A DNA stretch of 6,805 bases. Source: an uncultured Bacilli bacterium (GTDB lineage Bacteria; Bacillota_I; Bacilli_A; RF39; UBA660). This document shows, in pieces, positions 4,392-6,805 of this stretch. How positions within the stretch are numbered: the first letter of the stretch is position 1; each line of letters opens with the position of its first letter. Location: contig CANRGI010000064.1 of NCBI GenBank assembly GCA_947630095.1, positions 1-6,805 on the forward strand, given 5' to 3'. A model generated the notes under the pieces. That model searched no databases. It had not been told where the DNA came from and saw nothing but the letters and a program-made list of their open reading frames with translations. Both the position numbers and the translations under genes were made by a program.

Positions 4392-6686
4392 TTATTTTTC
4401 ACTTAAAGCACCTTGTCTACTACGAGTTAATCCTGTTCTTTCCCATCCTTCAAGTGAAGTACTTTCACTCCATTTGTATTTATATGAAACACTTTCCTTT
4501 ACTGAAGCCTTAGCATCGTAAGAATTTTCGGTAGTACTTGTATAACATCTTCCATCACGAAGTTCTCCACCATTTGGACAAGTTAGTACAGATTTACCAT
4601 TAGTTTTAGAACTATTATAGTTGTAACTATTATCAGTTAAACATTTAGTACCACTTAATGTTCCACCATTTGGACAATAACTTGTACCATCTGATTTACT
4701 TGCATTATATACTTCTGTTTCACTTGTAACACACTTATTACCACTTAGTGTTCCACCATTTGGACAATATGTTTGACCTACAGTTTGAGTTGCTTTATAT
4801 GTGCTTGATTTTTTAACTGTACATTTAGTACCATTTAATTCTCCACCATTTGGACAATAGTAGTCACCTACAGTTTGAGATGCTTTATAAGTTGAAGTCT
4901 TACTTGAGAAGCAATAACCACTTACTAATATATCTCCATTAGGACAAGTTTGTTGTCCTGCTGATAATGATGCTGCGTAAGAATAAGACCTATCTAAATA
5001 ACATACATTACCACGAAGTGTACCACCATTTGGACAATATGTTTGGCCTGTTGAAAGTGATGCCCTATAAGCAGAAGAGTCATTTATATAACAAGTTGTA
5101 CCACTTAATGTTCCACCTTTAGGACAAGTATAACTCTTAGTTGCTTGAGCAGTTGAAGTACTTCCACTTACTACACAAGTTGTTCCATTTAATGTTCCTC
5201 CATTTGGACAATAATAATTAGGTGTAGCAGGAGAAGTTATAGCACTTCCTGATTTTGTACAAGTAGAACCACTTAATGTTCCACCATTTGGACAAGTATA
5301 AGATGTTGTTGTATATGAGTAATAATAGTAATATACACGTTTAGGACATAAAGCATGATTACTACAAGTATATTCATAACCTGAACTTATTAATGTATAT
5401 CCACTACCCATTGTAGTTGTTGTTTTTAAAGTTTTTGTAACACTTTTCTTAGTAGCAGCATATGAACTACTTCCTGATGTTGATGTACATACTGAAGATG
5501 TTTGAGTTTTACCATTACAAGTATAATTCTTTACAGATGCTCCATAAGAAGAACTACTTCCTGATTTAACACAAGTTGTACCACTTAATGTATAACCACT
5601 AGGACAAGTATAAGCATAACTTGCTGCATAACTTGATACATCTGTTACATAACACATTGTACCACTTAATGTTCCTCCATTTGGGCAATAATAACTTCCT
5701 GAAGTTGTTGAAGCATTATATGTTGAACTATCTGTTACATAACAAGTTGTACCACTTAATGTTCCTCCATTTGGGCAATAATAACTTCCTGCTTTTCTTG
5801 AAGCACTATAAGTTGAAGTATCTGTTACATAACAAGTTGTACCACTTAATGTTCCTCCATTTGGGCAATAATAATTACCTGGTTTAGTAGTAGCAGTATA
5901 AGAGTCACTTACTGTTTTATAACATTTAGTACCACTTAATGTTCCACCATCAGTACAATAATACTTTCCTTCAGTTTTAGAAGCATTGTAAGAGTCTATC
6001 TTAGTTACATAACACTTACCATCACGAAGTTCACCACCATTTGGACAATATTCAGTACCTTTAGTAGAAGTTTCAGTTGCCTTATATGAATTTTCACTAT
6101 AAACATAACACTTATCTCCAGATAATATTCCACCATTTGGACAACTATAAGTTGTCTTTGTAGCAGTTGTCTTTTGTCTATATTGATATTCTAAAGTAAG
6201 AGGCACTTGCGCTACTGGTCCATCGTCTTTTACTTCTTCTTCCTCTTTCTTTTCACACTCAGGACAATAATCTGTATAACATCCTAAAGTCTTATCAACG
6301 TGATTTTTCTCTTTAGGACATACTAGATTAACCCTTAAAGTAAAATCTTTCTCATTTTTAGTGACTTGTACATAACTTAATCTAGTATCGCACTCTTTAC
6401 CGTCTTCGTCGACAAATGGCAATATTAGATTTTTGTCTATCATATCTTGTAAAGTCATTTCAGCAGTATCACCTACATTTTTAGGTAATCTTTCGTTAGT
6501 ATAATAACTTTCTGCTGCATCTTGCATATACTTGATGTTTTCCCTAAATACATTACTATAAAATGGCACCATATTTGGCACTTTAGGGAATAACCATATT
6601 AATAGTAATACAAATAATACTAAAAATATAGCCTTAATTATAATGTCTTTCCAGTTCATACCTGGATTTTTTTCACTACTATACAT
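4392..6686 (-). CDS. Membrane-anchored cysteine-rich tandem-repeat surface protein (CPNGG repeats), 764 residues
   Basis: The function is unknown; the architecture is clear. Residues 1-14 are a short hydrophilic head and 15-34 a hydrophobic membrane helix (IIIKAIFLVLFVLLLIWLF). Residues of about 44-144 form a small domain (FRENIKYMQDAAESYY, then LPKNVGD, then a strand-rich part) with C99, C123, C136, C141 and C144. Its helix-then-strands order and N-terminal membrane helix resemble pilin-like proteins, but no prepilin cleavage site is clear. An acidic linker follows (145-155). Residues 182-714 hold 16 units of C-[PT]-x-G-x-x-L-x(4)-C, always with 10 residues between the two Cys, and mostly 30 residues per unit. 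Between them lies a Tyr/Ser/Thr linker with SYxAS. There are 41 Cys in total, so the part outside the membrane is probably held by disulfides. There is no LPxTG sorting signal; the anchor is the N-terminal helix. It lies 15 nt after the previous gene, with a G-rich Shine-Dalgarno, so it is probably co-transcribed. Confidence 0.88.
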   Translation of the reverse strand: MYSSEKNPGMNWKDIIIKAIFLVLFVLLLIWLFPKVPNMVPFYSNVFRENIKYMQDAAESYYTNERLPKNVGDTAEMTLQDMIDKNLILPFVDEDGKECDTRLSYVQVTKNEKDFTLRVNLVCPKEKNHVDKTLGCYTDYCPECEKKEEEEVKDDGPVAQVPLTLEYQYRQKTTATKTTYSCPNGGILSGDKCYVYSENSYKATETSTKGTEYCPNGGELRDGKCYVTKIDSYNASKTEGKYYCTDGGTLSGTKCYKTVSDSYTATTKPGNYYCPNGGTLSGTTCYVTDTSTYSASRKAGSYYCPNGGTLSGTTCYVTDSSTYNASTTSGSYYCPNGGTLSGTMCYVTDVSSYAASYAYTCPSGYTLSGTTCVKSGSSSSYGASVKNYTCNGKTQTSSVCTSTSGSSSYAATKKSVTKTLKTTTTMGSGYTLISSGYEYTCSNHALCPKRVYYYYYSYTTTSYTCPNGGTLSGSTCTKSGSAITSPATPNYYCPNGGTLNGTTCVVSGSTSTAQATKSYTCPKGGTLSGTTCYINDSSAYRASLSTGQTYCPNGGTLRGNVCYLDRSYSYAASLSAGQQTCPNGDILVSGYCFSSKTSTYKASQTVGDYYCPNGGELNGTKCTVKKSSTYKATQTVGQTYCPNGGTLSGNKCVTSETEVYNASKSDGTSYCPNGGTLSGTKCLTDNSYNYNSSKTNGKSVLTCPNGGELRDGRCYTSTTENSYDAKASVKESVSYKYKWSESTSLEGWERTGLTRSRQGALSEK
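4545..6143 (-). repeat. Coding tandem-repeat array, 16 units of about 90 bp encoding C-x10-C modules
   Basis: First cysteines of the units fall at residues 182, 214, 244, 274, 304, 334, 361, 465, 493, 521, 551, 581, 611, 641, 671 and 703. The period is exactly 30 residues from 214 to 334 and from 521 to 671, and 27-32 elsewhere. The most common module is CPNGGTLSGTTC followed by YVTDSSTY and a YY or TY pair before the next Cys. The array is interrupted at residues 373-464 by a diverged stretch with odd cysteine spacing (C390, C400, C441, C447), a Tyr-rich run and no full module. Confidence 0.95.
5641..5880 (-). repeat. Near-identical 90-bp direct repeats (three copies) within the array
   Basis: The 60-base segments starting at 5641, 5731 and 5821 are exactly 90 bp apart, and neighbouring copies differ at only 2 of 60 positions. 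All three use TGC for the first cysteine (GGGCAA on the plus strand), where the other units use TGT. They also share GGA-GGA for the glycine pair, which most other units write GGT-GGA. Shared synonymous choices point to recent duplication or gene conversion of these units. Confidence 0.9.
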
Positions 6687-6692
6687 TTCTAT

Positions 6693-6698
6693 CCCCCC
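6693..6698 (-). promoter_or_regulatory. Unusual Shine-Dalgarno region with six G before the repeat-protein gene
   Basis: TTGGGGGGATAGAA precedes ATG 6686. The six-G run replaces the AAGGAGG form seen at the other genes here and lies 6 nt before the start codon. It can pair only partly with the anti-Shine-Dalgarno sequence. A G homopolymer is rare in such AT-rich DNA. Confidence 0.55.
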
Positions 6699-6701
6699 AA
6701 A

Positions 6702-6805
6702 CTATTTATTTAATGATAGTGAATATTCTGTATCATACATTGATTTAGTATAAGCAGACTCACTTACCATACCTAACAAATCACTTGTAGATTTATCTAA
6801 TGTAA
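6702..6805 (-). CDS. 3' end of an unidentified upstream gene (partial, 33 codons in window)
   Basis: In one minus-strand frame the sequence is open from the window edge to a TAG stop at 6702-6704; the other two minus frames hit stops within the first few codons. The visible end reads TLDKSTSDLLGMVSESAY then TKSMYDTEYSLSLNK, a polar, Ser-rich tail with no identifiable domain. The stop lies 15 nt before the start of the cysteine-repeat gene, and only a Shine-Dalgarno lies between, so the two are likely in one operon. The 5' part is outside the window, so the family cannot be assigned. Confidence 0.6.
   Translation of the reverse strand, partial: TLDKSTSDLLGMVSESAYTKSMYDTEYSLSLNK

Noticed and set aside
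5621..5887. Plus-strand open frame with internal HNxLYHLMFLHLGNNN repeats
   Set aside because: Its repeats are only the antisense reading of the 90-bp coding repeats of the surface-protein gene.
4545..6143. CRISPR-like regular repeats
   Set aside because: The period is a multiple of three, the units are in frame within one long coding region, and there are no unique spacers between identical short repeats.

Overview
The window is AT-rich DNA from an endospore-forming lineage of the Bacillota (Firmicutes). The firmest evidence is an adjacent pair on the minus strand: spoIIGA (sigma-E-processing aspartic protease) and sigE (pro-sigma-E). Other pointers are low GC, strong Shine-Dalgarno sites, rho-independent terminators with U-tracts, and the standard code (UGG for Trp; UAA/UAG stops). 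The two surface-protein families look like those I associate with uncultured AT-rich gut Bacilli, but that placement is an inference from memory, not proven by the window.

Layout, in transcription order on the minus strand from the right edge. (1) The last 33 codons of an unidentified gene (6702-6805) sit 15 nt before a 764-residue membrane-anchored protein (4392-6686). That protein has an N-terminal transmembrane helix, a small cysteine-containing domain, and 16 copies of a C-P-N-G-G-x-L-x(4)-C motif, mostly at an exact 30-residue (90-bp) period. (2) A long terminator hairpin, then a 253-residue cytoplasmic protein of unknown function (3571-4332). (3) A second terminator, then spoIIGA (2727-3515) and sigE (2035-2724). 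These two are separated by only 2 nt, and the sigE ribosome-binding site lies inside the end of spoIIGA. (4) A bidirectional terminator (1995-2030) fills the gap to a small plus-strand XRE-type repressor gene (1760-1996). (5) Divergent from the repressor, on the minus strand, is a secreted protein with a TasA/camelysin-like N-terminus. It is split by a one-base frameshift at a run of five A (512-516), giving parts 489-1637 and 88-513. Bases 1-87 hold no supported feature.

The clearest functional inference is the intergenic region 1638-1759. A textbook promoter (TTGACT, 17 bp, TATAAT) drives the secreted-protein gene. A 15-bp GTTA-N7-TAAC palindrome exactly fills its spacer, and a second, perfect palindrome lies just after the expected transcription start, 31 bp away centre to centre (about three helical turns). 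With the XRE gene directly upstream and divergent, this is a compact repressor-operator switch on a surface or matrix-type protein, analogous in logic but not in operator sequence to SinR control of tasA in Bacillus subtilis. The surface protein may also be switched on and off by slippage at the homopolymer.

The sporulation pair should work as in B. subtilis: SpoIIGA in the septal membrane removes the pro-peptide of sigma-E to start the mother-cell programme. The pair is not flanked by ftsZ or sigG, its usual neighbours, and the pro-peptide is about 8 residues shorter than in B. subtilis.
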